Position numbers and translations under genes: made by a program
Shown: positions 18,955 to 28,839 of the stretch, one piece after another
How the letters are laid out: every line of letters begins with the position of its first letter
Numbering within the stretch: position 1 is the stretch's first letter
Assembly: GCA_965225625.1 (NCBI GenBank)
Contig: CBDDBH010000020.1
Coordinates: forward strand, 1 to 64,000
Reading direction: 5' to 3'
DNA length: 64,000 nt
Source of the DNA: CBDDBH01 sp965225625
Lineage (GTDB): Bacteria; Pseudomonadota; Gammaproteobacteria; JADZEE01
Notes under the pieces: generated by a model
What the model was told of the DNA's origin: nothing
The model's input: the letters and a program-made list of their open reading frames with translations, nothing else
Databases searched by the model: none

Positions 18955-19353
18955 CTAGCGAAGCGCGTTCCAGGGCGCCTCAGCGCTGACATCGACCAAC
19001 GCAAACCCTTCAGCCCCGCTGCATGGGCCTAGCGTTACAACCACTTTCGCTGGGCTGGATGAAGCGACGAACGATGCATGGATCACACCCGCAGGAACGA
19101 AGACCGAGTCACCTGCATTTAATACCTGTTTTTCCTCCAGCAGCCACTGTTCGATGCTTCCTTCGATCACATAGAGAACTTCGTCCTGGTCTGGATGCTT
19201 GTGGAAGAAGTGTCCAGCACCCGGTAAAAGGGTGGCCTCCATAGACACGAGATTTTTAGATCCTGTTGTTTGGGGGCGGCTCAACCATGTCAGCGTTCCA
19301 TAATCCAGCGTTGTCCGCTCCGCGTTCGCGGAGGTGATGAATTTCCCACTCAT
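18955..19353 (-). CDS. Cupin-domain protein
   Basis: A 132-residue single-domain cupin with a strong AAGGAGA site. Motif 1 is GAGHFFHKHPDQDEVLYVIEG-like, with metal ligands HKHPDQDE, and motif 2 is GDSVFVPAGVIHASF, with its single His. Small cupins of this type bind one metal ion and act as dioxygenases, isomerases or sensors. Transcribed with the DsbA-like gene (124 bp apart) and divergently from the hydrolase gene. By context it may act on an intermediate of the aromatic pathway, but no specific reaction can be named. Confidence 0.85.
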   Translation of the reverse strand: MSGKFITSANAERTTLDYGTLTWLSRPQTTGSKNLVSMEATLLPGAGHFFHKHPDQDEVLYVIEGSIEQWLLEEKQVLNAGDSVFVPAGVIHASFVASSSPAKVVVTLGPCSGAEGFALVDVSAEAPWNALR

Positions 19354-19670
19354 GACCGTGTCTCCTTCGTTATTTGGTCTACTAACGCACCTAATCTTAT
19401 CAATATCGGCAAACTTCGCAATTCAACTGGAAATTGGTGTTCGATACCGCATTGAGCGTACGCCGCGGATCAATTTCGCGGAAGTCTCGTGTTGCGCGAA
19501 GCTTACGTAAGCAGGTCAGCATAGTCGAACAACCGCGCCGACACAGCCGGGCCCCGTGCATCGAGGTCATCGCTCCCTGTGGAGCGGGGCACGCTTTTGT
19601 GACACTCTATCCTCCCGCCGGGTCTATCCACGGTAGAATTTGAACCCCTGTCACAGGGAGGAACAAAAAC
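19354..19670. promoter_or_regulatory. Divergent intergenic region, cupin / hydrolase
   Basis: 317 bp without a gene between two divergent units. The last bases hold GGGAGGAAC, the ribosome-binding site of the hydrolase gene, and the first bases hold that of the cupin gene. Promoters for both units are expected here. No palindromic operator stood out. Confidence 0.45.
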
Positions 19671-20526
19671 ATGTCTGAAAAGTCTCCTGAAATCGCTAAT
19701 AGCATTAAGACCGGCGCATTCGCCACCAATTACCACGACCATGGAAGCGGCTTCGCCGCGCTGATGCTGCACGGCTCGGGTCCGGGTGTCAGCGCCTATG
19801 CCAACTGGCGCCTGAGTATGGGTCCACTATCGGAAGGGCGCCGGGTGATCGCGCCCGATTTGGTCGGCTTCGGCTACACCGAGATCCCCGAGGGCCATGT
19901 CTATTGGGTCGGGGACACGGACCCAGACGGCAGCATGGGGGCATGGGTGCGGCAAACGGTAGACCTGCTCGACGCCCTCGACATCGAACAGGCGGATATC
20001 GTCGGCAACTCGTTCGGCGGGGCGCTGGCGCTGGCGATGGCCATCTACCGTCCCGGCCGGGTGCGGCGTCTGGTGTTGATGGGGCCCGCCGGGGTGGAGT
20101 TTTGAGTTGAACGAGGCGCTGGAGGAGGCCTGGGGCTATACGCCGTCGATGGACAGCATGCGAAGCCTCCTGCATCTGTTGCTCAACGATCGCGCGCGGG
20201 TGACCGACGAGCTGGTGAAAATGCGCTACGAGGCGAGCATCCGGCCTGGCGTGCAGGAAGCCTATACCGCCATGTTTCCGGCGCCGCGACAGCGATGGGT
20301 GGACGGCATGACCAGTCCCGAGGACAAGGTGCGGGCCTTGCCGAACCGCACCCTCATCCTGCAAGGTCGCGACGACCAAATCCTGCCGAAGAGCGCCTCG
20401 GTGAGACTAAACGAAATGATCGTAGATTCTCAGCTTCATCTGTACGGGGGCTGCGGTCACTCGGTGCAGATCGAGCAGGCCAAGCGTTTCAACCCCTTGG
20501 TCAGCCAGTTTCTCGACGAGGAGTGA
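19671..20526 (+). pseudogene. Alpha/beta hydrolase, meta-cleavage-product type, one frameshift
   Basis: The first frame (19671-20105) encodes LMLHGSGPGVSAYANW (oxyanion region), VIAPDLVGFG and the nucleophile elbow GNSFGG, and stops at VEF*. The second frame (to 20526) continues exactly where homologues do, with the cap domain, the acid GRDDQILP and the catalytic His in GGCGHSVQIEQ. One extra T in a TTTT run at about 20101-20104 explains the break. Rejoined, it is a ~284-residue C-C hydrolase resembling XylF/DmpD/BphD, which splits ring-fission products of extradiol dioxygenases. This fits the extradiol dioxygenase gene downstream. It may be intact in the organism if the T is a sequencing error. 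Confidence 0.87.
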
Positions 20527-20705
20527 CTGTAGAGCAATACCGTCTCGAACATTTTCCAAGCGCAAGGATGAGGGCAGAAAAGATGGTAGTCCTAATGCCT
20601 ACAAACGAGCGCGGCTCGCTCGAGGGTTAGTTGTGAGCGACGGCTGTCCGCCCGATCGCTTGATTCCAACGCGCGAGTAGCGGCACGGAAACGGGGGAGT
20701 AGGTT

Positions 20706-21939
20706 ATGAGCACGACGATGCAACCGAGTAATGACCAAAGCCAGCCAGCAGAGCCCACGCGGTGGACCGCCAGCGTGCCGGAGCTCGGCACCGATCCGAT
20801 CCCGGTCGAGTCATACGTCTCGCCGGCATACTTCGAGCGCGAGCGCGAGACCATCTTCCGGCGGTGCTGGCTGAACGTCGGCCGTGTCGACCAGATCCCC
20901 CAGGCAGGCGACTACTTCGTCCACGACCTGCCGGTATGCGACACCTCACTGCTGGTGGTGCGTGGCAAGGACGACGTCATCCGCGCCTTCCACAATGTTT
21001 GCCAGCACCGTGGCAATCATGTGGTGTGGCAGTCGCGCGGGCATTGCCGGGGTGCGTTCACCTGCCGGTTTCACGGTTGGACCTATGACACGGAAGGCAG
21101 GCTGGTCAGTGTTCCAGACGAGCCGAACTTTTTCGACCTGGACAAACGCCACCGAGGTCTCAATCCGGTGGCGACGGATGTCTGGCAAGGATTCATCTTC
21201 GTCAACCTGACCGATCCACCGCCACAAACGCTAATCGACTATCTGGGTGATGCCGGCACGGCGCTGGCCGGCTACCCGTTCGAGGAGATGCCGGTTTGCT
21301 ACCCGTACAGGCCGGAAATTCAGGTCAGCTGGAAAGTGCTGGTGGATGCCCAGCAGGAGGGTTATCACGTCCCCGTGCTGCATCGGCTGTCCCTGGCGCC
21401 GTCGGTGGCCCAACTCGGCGGCGGCGTGTACCGCTCGCACAGTTTCCAGACGCACGGGCCGCACGGGCGGATCAGCACACCCGCTAATCCGGGATTCGCG
21501 CCGAATCCGACCGCGGCCCTATCGGCAAAATTCGGCCCCGGGTCATTGGATGCATTTGCCGGCAGCAGCGCGGCGGCCACGACCGAGGCGGATGTGCTGT
21601 TCGGGGCCTTCGACCTCTACGTGATTTTCCCGAACTTCTTCATAGGCCTGCTGTACGGAACCTATTTTACCTACAACATCTGGCCGCTCGCCCGCCGACC
21701 GCACGCTCTGGGATGTGCGCATGTACTACCCGCGGCCGCGCAATGCGGGTGACCTGTTCGCCAATGAATACGGCCGCATCGCCCTGCGCGACACGCTGAT
21801 TGAGGACGCCAGTGTGCATCAGCATGTGCAGGCCGGTCTCGAATCGGGCGCGCTCGAGGCGTTGATACTGCAGGATGAGGAAGTGATGTGCCGCCACCAT
21901 CACGCCATAGTCAGTGACTATGTCGAAGGCCGGCGTTAG
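20706..21939 (+). pseudogene. Second Rieske oxygenase alpha subunit, one frameshift
   Basis: Intact to about base 21687: the Rieske centre has CQHRG and CRFHGW (about residues 99 and 119), and the iron site has DAQQEGYHVPVLH (about 213-225). An extra C in GCCCGCC then breaks the frame, which otherwise continues with ADRTLWDVRMYYPRPRN and ends in HHHAIVSDYVEGRR at 21939. The rejoined length is ~410 residues. It is closely related to the oxygenase at 16.5 kb by layout and motifs. No small partner gene or beta subunit follows. Substrate unknown. Confidence 0.87.
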
Positions 21940-22050
21940 CCGGCATAGCTCGTATGCATTCTGCTGTTCGGTAACGGTCGGACCCCTAGCAGTCTGTCGG
22001 ACTTAGGCCGAATCTACTGCGGCGCCGGGCTAAGCGGGAGGGTTTTCTGC

Positions 22051-22413
22051 TCATCGGCGACCCGTCACCGGATCCACGGCCACGATCTCGCTGACCATGA
22101 GTTCCGGATCCGCCTCAGTGTATTTCGGCCAGTCCTCGGCTAACAGTTGCCGCGCCTCCTCGACACCGAACACCCCGAGCATGGCATCGACCCCTGCCTG
22201 GTCGGCGAAATACGCCGAGCAGATACAATGATAGGGCACATTGTCATCCTTGCCGTCGGCCGTGATCTGCTGGTCGATCTCGATCTTGACCGGCTTGACG
22301 CCGGTGTGCTTTGCCAATAGCCCGAGTCCGAGCGGCAGATGGGCGGCGTAGTAATGGTCCCAGTTGAAAGACGAGCCCGGCTTCTTTGGATAAACGATCC
22401 TTACACAGTACAT
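22051..22413 (-). CDS. EthD-family protein
   Basis: A 120-residue protein beginning MYCVRIVYPKKPGSSF, with the EthD signature FNWDHYYAAHLPLG and a closing WPKYTEADPELMVSEIVAV. Preceded by AGAAGGAA. A small ferredoxin-like-fold protein associated with oxygenase systems, of unclear function. Convergent with the second Rieske gene and divergent from the flavoprotein gene. It has the same C-terminal pattern as the protein at 3.75-4.3 kb. Confidence 0.85.
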   Translation of the reverse strand: MYCVRIVYPKKPGSSFNWDHYYAAHLPLGLGLLAKHTGVKPVKIEIDQQITADGKDDNVPYHCICSAYFADQAGVDAMLGVFGVEEARQLLAEDWPKYTEADPELMVSEIVAVDPVTGRR

Positions 22414-22626
22414 TGATTGTTTCCTTCTGGTATGCGTCGATTGCTAACGCTGCGGCAATTATCCACGCTTGTAGCCCGAGTTTCGAGGCGAGCGACTGAC
22501 GGATTGTTTGCCACTGGCACCGATCCCAATGTTTTGTCTTACTTGATGAGCTGCTTTGTCCAGCTGTCGGCGCGGGGTGCCAGGTACTATAATCTCCCCT
22601 TTCGGCGCTACAAGCTGGATTGACAC

Positions 22627-24190
22627 ATGACCAAACCGTTACCCGGAACACTCAGCCGCGCCGCATTCGATCAGGCGATGGGCGAGTTGCGCGAAGTTTT
22701 GGGCCCCGATCGGGTCTTCCTGGACGATGACAACGAACTGAGTAGCTACCGCGATCCCTACGATACCCTCGGGGAAGACACCCACATCCCGTCCGCGGCG
22801 GTAGCGCCAACGAGCGTCGAAGAGATCCAAAAGATCCTCACCGTGGCCCGCAAGCACCGGATACCACTGTGGACGATCTCCACCGGCAAGAATTTTGCCT
22901 ACGGCGGACCCGCACCACGCAAAGCCGGCTTCATCGTGCTCGACCTCAAACGCATGAACCGCATTATCGAGGTCAACGAGAAATACGGCTATGCCGTCGT
23001 CGAGCCGGGGGTGAGCTATTTCGATCTCTACAACTACCTGCAGCGCAAGCACAGCAAGCTATGGATCGATCCGGCCGCCCCGGGTTGGGGCAGCGTACTG
23101 GGTAATCTGACCGAGCACGGCGCAGGCTATACGCCGTATGGAGAGCATCTACTCATGCAGTGCGGCATGCAGGTGGTGCTCGCCGACGGCACGGTCATCG
23201 ATACCGGCATGAGCGCCCTGTCCAACAGCCGCACCAGTCACCTGTACAAATACGGCTGTGGTCCGTGGGTGGACGGTATGTTTACCCAGACCAACTACGG
23301 GATCGTCACCAAGGTGGGGATCTGGCTGATGCACGAACCGCCTGGTTACCGGCCGTATATGGTGACGTTTCAGAACGATGACGATTTGGATCCCATCACC
23401 GAAGCCGTGCGGCCGCTGAAGCTCAACATGGTTATCCCCAATGCGGCAACCACGGTAGGTTTGTTGTGGGAAGCAGCCGTCATGGTCACCAAGCGGCAGT
23501 ATTACCGCGGCAAGGGGCCGATCCCCGAGAGTGCGCGCCGCAAGATCGCCGAAGATCTCGATATCGGTATGTGGAACTTCTACGGAGCGCTGTATGGTCC
23601 CGAGCCGCTCATGGACAATAACTGGAAGCTCATCGAAGACGCGTTCGGCGCTATCCCGGGCGCGAAGTTTTTCTTCGAAGGCGATCGCCCCGGGATCCGG
23701 CCTGGCGTTATCGCGCCGACCTCATGCGCGGCATCCCCAGTATGACGGAGTTCAGTACGATGAACTGGGTGGGCACCGGCGCCCACATCGACTTCTCACC
23801 GATGTCACCGGTTTCGGGGCCGATGCCTTGCGTCAGTTTCACATGATCCGCGACCGCGCAACCGAATACGGCTTCGACTACATCGGCGAATTCCTGGTGG
23901 GCTGGCGCGACATGCACCACATCTTTATGCTCGTCTTTGATCGAAGTGATGAGCAACAACGGCAGCGCGCGCACGAGCTATTCGGCGTGTTGATACAGGA
24001 CGCGGCCGCGAAAGGCTATGGCGAGTACCGAACGCACCTGAATTTCATGGATCAGGTTGCCGCTACTTATAGCTGGAACGATCGCGCGCTGTGGCGCCTG
24101 CACGAACGCATCAAGGATGCGCTCGACCCCGACGGTATCTTGTCGCCCGGCAAGATGGGGATCTGGCCCAAGGATCAACGCGAGGCCTAG
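22627..24190 (+). pseudogene. VAO/4-cresol-dehydrogenase-type flavoprotein, two frameshifts
   Basis: The frame from 22627 has the FAD-binding PCMH domain: VAPTSVEEIQKIL, ISTGKNFAYGGPAPRK, VEPGVSYFDLYNYL and GSVLGNLTEHGAGYTPYGEH. This places it with the vanillyl-alcohol oxidase / p-cresol methylhydroxylase flavoprotein family. Near 23693 a G is missing and a second frame carries DPAWRYRADLMRGIPSMTEF and NWVGTGAHIDFSPM. Near 23818 another G is missing and the last frame carries the C-terminus (LNFMDQVAATYSW, LDPDGILSPGKMGIWP). The total is ~520 residues, normal for the family. It would oxidise a para-alkylphenol side chain. No cytochrome c partner is adjacent. Confidence 0.87.
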
Positions 24191-24761
24191 TAGAGCGTAA
24201 TCATCCTCTAACCGCCTTCCCTTGCTTGTAAGTGGGAGAGCTGGGGATGCGCATCGCAACTGTCTAACATCGCGATGGAGAGCAACCGGGAAAAACCCGC
24301 TGCGCAACTTTCCCGACGCCTCATCGAGGCCGTTGAATCTCCGATCAGGGTCGCTGGCCAGCGGTCAGTATGCAATCGTGAATGACCGTTTTTAAGATCA
24401 CCTGCCGTTCGTTGGAAAATGTTTTGTGAGCGGATCTGGTTAGTGTTATTGACGCCCGCGATAGTACGGCGCATGACTCGCACCCAGTCGCGCCGATCTG
24501 ACCTTTGAATTACACCGAGGACGACTTTGCCCATTCTATGCTAGCATCAGAAAGTCGGTGACTGCGTGGGGCGGACAGGAGGGCACCGAGGGTGCCTGAT
24601 CAAGCAGGGTTCTTATCGCACCTGTTTTGGACCGTTTGCCCGACGCCGGTGTCGTCGGCCAGAATGGCTGGCGTTCCGTTACCGGACAACAATTTCTTAC
24701 GACGCGGTACATTAGGCTATCTATCGGGACTTGCCCTTGGCCGCGCACTAGGGAGGAGAAA
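24191..24761. other. Gene-free 571-bp interval
   Basis: No recognisable coding sequence between the flavoprotein gene and the extradiol dioxygenase gene. The last 15 bases contain GGGAGGAGAA, the ribosome-binding site of the dioxygenase. The segment GGAAAATGTTTTGTGAGCGG resembles one at 38.48 kb (GGAAAATGTTTTGTAACCGG). Confidence 0.45.
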
Positions 24762-25691
24762 ATGGCGTTTACGGGCGTTCTCCCGGCCAGGCCACATTCA
24801 GCTGCGGGTGCTCGACATGGGCGCCGCTATCGAGCACTACACCGAGACTCTGGGGCTAGTCGAGACCGGCCGTGACGATTCGGGCCGCGTCTACTTCAAG
24901 GCCTGGGACGAATTCGACCACAGTTGCCTCATCCTGCGGCAGGCCGACAGCGCCGGTATGGACTTCATGGCCTTTCGCGTCGCGGACAACGACTGCTTGA
25001 GGGGGTTCGAGCAGAAGCTCACCGACGCGGGCTTCGAGATTACCCATCATCCAGCGGGAGACCTGTTGGCCACCGGCGAGAGGATCTCCTTCGTCGGACC
25101 GGGCGGGCATCGATTCGAGCTTTTCGCCGACAAGGAGCAGGTCGGCAACGGCATGTCCACCACCAATCCCGACATGTTCCCGGAGGGTCTCAAGGGGATG
25201 CACCCGTCGCGGTTCGATCATTGTGCGCTGCAGGCGGCCAGCATTGACGCCTGTACCACGCTGTTTACGGACATCTTCGGATTCAACATATCGGAGAAGC
25301 TCGTTGCCGACGACGGCAAGACCCTGCTGATATTCCTCTCGTGCAGCAACAAACCCCATGACATCGCGTTTCTTGTCGGCCCCGCGGACGACGGCAAGAA
25401 TCCATCATGCGGCCTTCTATCTGGAATCCTGGGCGGATATACAAAGTGCGGCCAATATCATCGGCAGGAAAGGCGTGTCCCTCGATATCGGTCCGACCCA
25501 GCACGGGCTGACCCGCGGGCTCACCATTTATTTCTTCGATCCCTCGGGTAACCGAGACGAGGTGTTTCTCGGGAGGCTATATCTATTACCCGGACAGGCC
25601 TACCCTGCTGTGGACCGAGGATGAGATGCAGAAGGCCGTGTTCTATTTCGGACACGAGATACCGGAACGGTTCACCACCACCGTCACCTGA
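24762..25691 (+). pseudogene. Catechol 2,3-dioxygenase (extradiol), three frameshifts
   Basis: The start MAFTGVL follows a strong GGAGG site. An extra C at ~24782-24784 shifts the frame into RPGHIQLRVLDMGAAIEHY. An extra A at ~25399 shifts it into IHHAAFYLESW. An extra T at ~25563 shifts it into the last piece ending TEDEMQKAVFYFGHEIPERF at 25691. The type I two-domain vicinal-oxygen-chelate fold is clear, with iron ligands His in RFDHCAL, His in IHHAAF and Glu in GNRDEVF. Rejoined, it is ~307 residues, as in XylE-like enzymes. It would open the catechol ring for the hydrolase at 19.7 kb. All three errors are single insertions in short runs of one base. Confidence 0.85.
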
Positions 25692-25706
25692 GATTCGACA
25701 GACCAG

Positions 25707-26454
25707 ATGAACGCAGAACTACGAGAGATCCACGAACTTCTCCAGGACCTGAGGCAGAACCTGACGCGCCCTCGAAGACCTCGAGGAAATCAAGCAGATG
25801 ATCGTCACCTACGCGCGTGGCGCCGATCGGGGAAACGACCCCGAGATAATCGCACCACTGTTCGCCGAGGAAAGCAGCTGGGAGTGCAAGGGATTCGGCA
25901 AATACGAGGGGCGCGACCAGGCTGGTCGCATTCCTCAAGGCCATCGCAGGCGCGCGTATTTGGTGGGTGCTCCACTACATGAATCTCCCCGCAGATCGAC
26001 GTCGCCGCAGACGGCCAGACCGCCGAGGCGTTCTGGTATCTGTGGGCGCCTAACATTGTTCCCAACCAGGGACACCAACGAACCCGAACCCAACTGGGTC
26101 GGCGCCACCTATGAGGCAGATCTGGTCAAGCTCGACGGTAAGTGGTTCTTTCGCAGGATGGAGCTCATTCTCAACATGGCGAGCCCCTATACCGAGGGGT
26201 GGGTAAAGAGGCGCTTCCCAGAGGGCGGCCGCCAGATGCCGTACTTCATGCCGAAGGTCGAGCCCGGCACCTATCACTGGTGCGCCTGCGGCAAGTCCGC
26301 AGACCAGCCGTTCTGCGATGGCTCGCACAAGACCACCAAGCGCACGCCGATCGAATTCACCGTCGAGGACGAACAGCAACTGGTACTCTGCGGCTGTAAG
26401 TATTCCAAGACCAAGCCATACTGCGACGGCTCGCATCTGAACCTCAATCTTTAG
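25707..26454 (+). pseudogene. SnoaL/NTF2-like domain fused to two CDGSH iron-sulfur motifs, frameshifted
   Basis: The N-terminal half is a small alpha+beta-barrel (SnoaL-like) domain in several frame pieces: MNAELREIHELLQDL, then DLEEIKQMIVTYARGAD and PEIIAPLFAEESSWECKG, then ARIWWVLHYM, AEAFWYLWAPN and NWVGATYEADLVKLDGKWFF. The C-terminal ~65 residues contain two CDGSH-type motifs in one frame: CACGKSADQPFCDGSH and CGCKYSKTKPYCDGSH. CDGSH motifs bind a [2Fe-2S] cluster with three Cys and one His. The SnoaL-CDGSH order is unusual. It could be an electron-transfer partner for the Rieske oxygenases, which lack a visible ferredoxin here; that role is inference. The C-terminal half is intact. Confidence 0.75.
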
Positions 26455-26702
26455 CCCGGATACTGCATGAGGGCTGCGGATGATGGCGAAGGACAGTTTC
26501 GTCTAGGCGCCGCGCTGGAGCCCGAGGCATAGCCGTAGCTCTGGTTCGGGCGAAGCGCAAGCACAGGCGGAACTGAACAAGCCAGCGCCGCAGCAGCGAG
26601 CAAGCGCGGTACAATTCGTATCCCGCACTCAATTGTTTCCAGGCCCATGGGAATTCTTCCAATTCAATCGCGCCGCGAGCGCCTTCGTGCAATATGCGGG
26701 CT
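26452..26702. repeat. MITE-like element with inverted ends, copy A
   Basis: The left end AGCCCGGATACTGCATGAGG (26453 on) and the right end CCTTCGTGCAATATGCGGGCT (ending 26702) are imperfect inverted repeats. They match the ends of the element at 31757-31909 (CCTTCGTGAAATATGCGGGC). The left end includes the stop of the SnoaL-CDGSH gene, and the right end finishes 14 bp before the chimeric Rieske gene. No coding content. Confidence 0.5.
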
Positions 26703-26715
26703 TGAAGGACGCGCG

Positions 26716-27900
26716 ATGAAAGTGGGATACGGTCTAATTACTTGCCAGGCACATCCGAATGACGACACCACCGAAGGAGAGCGTTACCGCGAGGCCATCG
26801 ATCTCGCTGTTGAAGCGGAAGCGCTGGGTTTCGACTCGGTCTGGGTTACTGAACACCACTTCGTGGACGACGGCTATTTGCCGTCAGTACTCCCGATGTG
26901 CTCGGCGATCGCCGCCCGGACGCAAAGTATTTCAATCGGAACCGGCGTGGCGCTGGCGCCCCTTTACGAACCCATCATTGTGGCGCGCAGCAGAGCAGGA
27001 ACGCTAAATGCGTTTGCCAACGTCTGCGCGCATCGAGGTGTGGCTGTCGCCACCGGTCATGGCAATGGAAAGAGGTTCAGTTGCCCCTACCACGGCTGGG
27101 TTTACGATCTGGAAGGCAGGCTAGAGAGTGCCCTACATATGGATGCCTCCGAGGGGTTCGCGGTGGAACAATGCCGCTTGCAGCCGTACGGGTTGGCACA
27201 GTGGCAGGGGTGGCTGTGCGTGAATTTCGACCAGAACGCCCGCGATCTCGAGTCATTTCTCGGTACGTCCTTGGAACGCTTCGCGTTCTTGCACGCCGAG
27301 GACTGCCGGCTCGCCAATAAATGGGAATTCGAAGTCGAGTGCAATTGGAAAACAGTCGTCGAGAATTTTCAGGACATCTACCACCTGCACACATTACACG
27401 CGGACACGTTCGGCGGCGCGGTAGATATTGAGGATCACCGGCCCGAACTCTTGGAGAACGGCAAGTATTACAACCAGCCTAAAGCCGCCGGGGTGATGAC
27501 GCCCGACGGAGAATCCCGCTTTGGCGGGCTTCCCTGCTGGGACGGGAAGGAACCCGCGAATTCGGTCTGCCTTGGACACATCAATCCAAACATTATGTTG
27601 TTCGTCCGATGGGACAGTATATTCATGTGGAACGCGTGGCCCATCAGTGTCGATAAAACCAAAGTGATCTTCTATACGACCTTCCACAAGGATCATTTTC
27701 GCGATCCCGATTTCGAGGACAAGCTGAAAGTTTATACCGACTTCGAAAAGGTCGTCGCCGATGAAGATACTGAGATGATCCGTTCAATGCAGCGGGGATT
27801 CACGTCGCAGGCTTATAAACCTGGGCGGATGTCTATGTACGAGAAGACCATCCACCATATGATTAACCACCATTTGGACATCGTTATCGGCACGTCGTAG
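26716..27900 (+). CDS. Chimera: LLM flavin oxidoreductase N-terminus fused to Rieske oxygenase
   Basis: One uninterrupted 394-codon frame; the ATG at 26716 follows AAGGA. Residues 1 to ~93 are the start of a luciferase-like monooxygenase (MKVGYGLITCQAHP, ALGFDSVWVTEHHFVDDG, IGTGVALAPLYEPI). At about base 26990 it changes within a few residues into a Rieske oxygenase that lacks its first ~50-60 residues: AFANVCAHRG and CPYHGW for the [2Fe-2S] centre, and DIYHLHTLH for the iron site. The C-terminus runs normally to MINHHLDIVIGTS. The fusion lies at IIVARSRAGT, which suits both families. It most likely arose by deletion between two neighbouring genes. Whether it makes a working enzyme is unknown. 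Confidence 0.8.
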   Translation: MKVGYGLITCQAHPNDDTTEGERYREAIDLAVEAEALGFDSVWVTEHHFVDDGYLPSVLPMCSAIAARTQSISIGTGVALAPLYEPIIVARSRAGTLNAFANVCAHRGVAVATGHGNGKRFSCPYHGWVYDLEGRLESALHMDASEGFAVEQCRLQPYGLAQWQGWLCVNFDQNARDLESFLGTSLERFAFLHAEDCRLANKWEFEVECNWKTVVENFQDIYHLHTLHADTFGGAVDIEDHRPELLENGKYYNQPKAAGVMTPDGESRFGGLPCWDGKEPANSVCLGHINPNIMLFVRWDSIFMWNAWPISVDKTKVIFYTTFHKDHFRDPDFEDKLKVYTDFEKVVADEDTEMIRSMQRGFTSQAYKPGRMSMYEKTIHHMINHHLDIVIGTS

Positions 27901-28293
27901 TCACCCGCGTGACCGCGTTAATCTAGAAATCTCTCTATCGACAAGACAGGCGTATCCTCTTTGGTTGGCTTGCTGTGTGGTAGCAACATTTCAACCAGAT
28001 ACGCCGCCTTTATTCAACTCGCTCAAACACCAGATCTAGTTATAACTCCTTATCAGTAGAAATCATGCAAACTCATAGATCTGATACTTCATACCTTTTG
28101 GCTCACCGCCATTAACTGGGCCCAAATCTGCACAAGACACTGAAGCAACCAAAATATCCATATGGGCCTGGAAATCTATGCTCGATATTGCCATCCCTGT
28201 TTTACAAGTAGGCTCGATAAATACCAAAGTGCCATCATCGTCGTCGGCAATCCGTCTAGGCATAAACAAGTTGAAAGTACCCGTACTATCGAG

Positions 28294-28516
28294 ATCTTTC
28301 ATCGTTAAGCCCTAGGGCTCCAAACACACATCGAACTGCTCTGCACACGTCAAATGCTCGTCAGCAAGTAACGGACCCACTTGTTCCAACATCGGGCCGT
28401 TATCCCAAAACTCCCGGATCCTCGGTGAGCAGTTGCCATGGAACATGTGGTCCTGAGCTGTATCATGGATTACTGACAGCATATGGTTTTCATAACCTGG
28501 TTTTGACCACAGTTTT
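28294..28516. repeat. 223-bp direct repeat, copy 1
   Basis: Identical by eye to 28617-28839 (offset 323 bp). It contains the middle of the DUF1989 gene on the reverse strand and is continuous with the gene's 3' part. Confidence 0.9.
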
Positions 28517-28616
28517 GGGACGGCGCACCCCGGACTTTATCCAATTACCCGCGGCCGCCTAAAACTCAGGTGAAGATTTCACTTAAGCTACTGTCCAATT
28601 TTTGGGGTCCACTTCT
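28517..28616. mobile_element. 100-bp insert between the repeats, IS3-like end
   Basis: The segment separating the two 223-bp copies is unrelated to DUF1989. On the reverse strand it starts with GTGGACCCCAAAAATTGGAC, which resembles the terminal inverted repeat of some IS3-family elements. It may be the footprint of an element that caused the duplication and was then mostly lost. Confidence 0.4.
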
Positions 28617-28839
28617 ATCTTTCATCGTTAAGCCCTAGGGCTCCAAACACACATCGAACTGCTCTGCACACGTCAAATGCTCGTCAGCAAGTAACGGACC
28701 CACTTGTTCCAACATCGGGCCGTTATCCCAAAACTCCCGGATCCTCGGTGAGCAGTTGCCATGGAACATGTGGTCCTGAGCTGTATCATGGATTACTGAC
28801 AGCATATGGTTTTCATAACCTGGTTTTGACCACAGTTTT
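28617..28839. repeat. 223-bp direct repeat, copy 2
   Basis: Second copy of the DUF1989 internal segment, continuous with the gene's 5' part on the reverse strand. Confidence 0.9.

Noticed and set aside
24592..24761. Upstream extension of the extradiol dioxygenase frame
   Set aside because: Open only because of the later frameshift; the ribosome-binding site and homology start at 24762.
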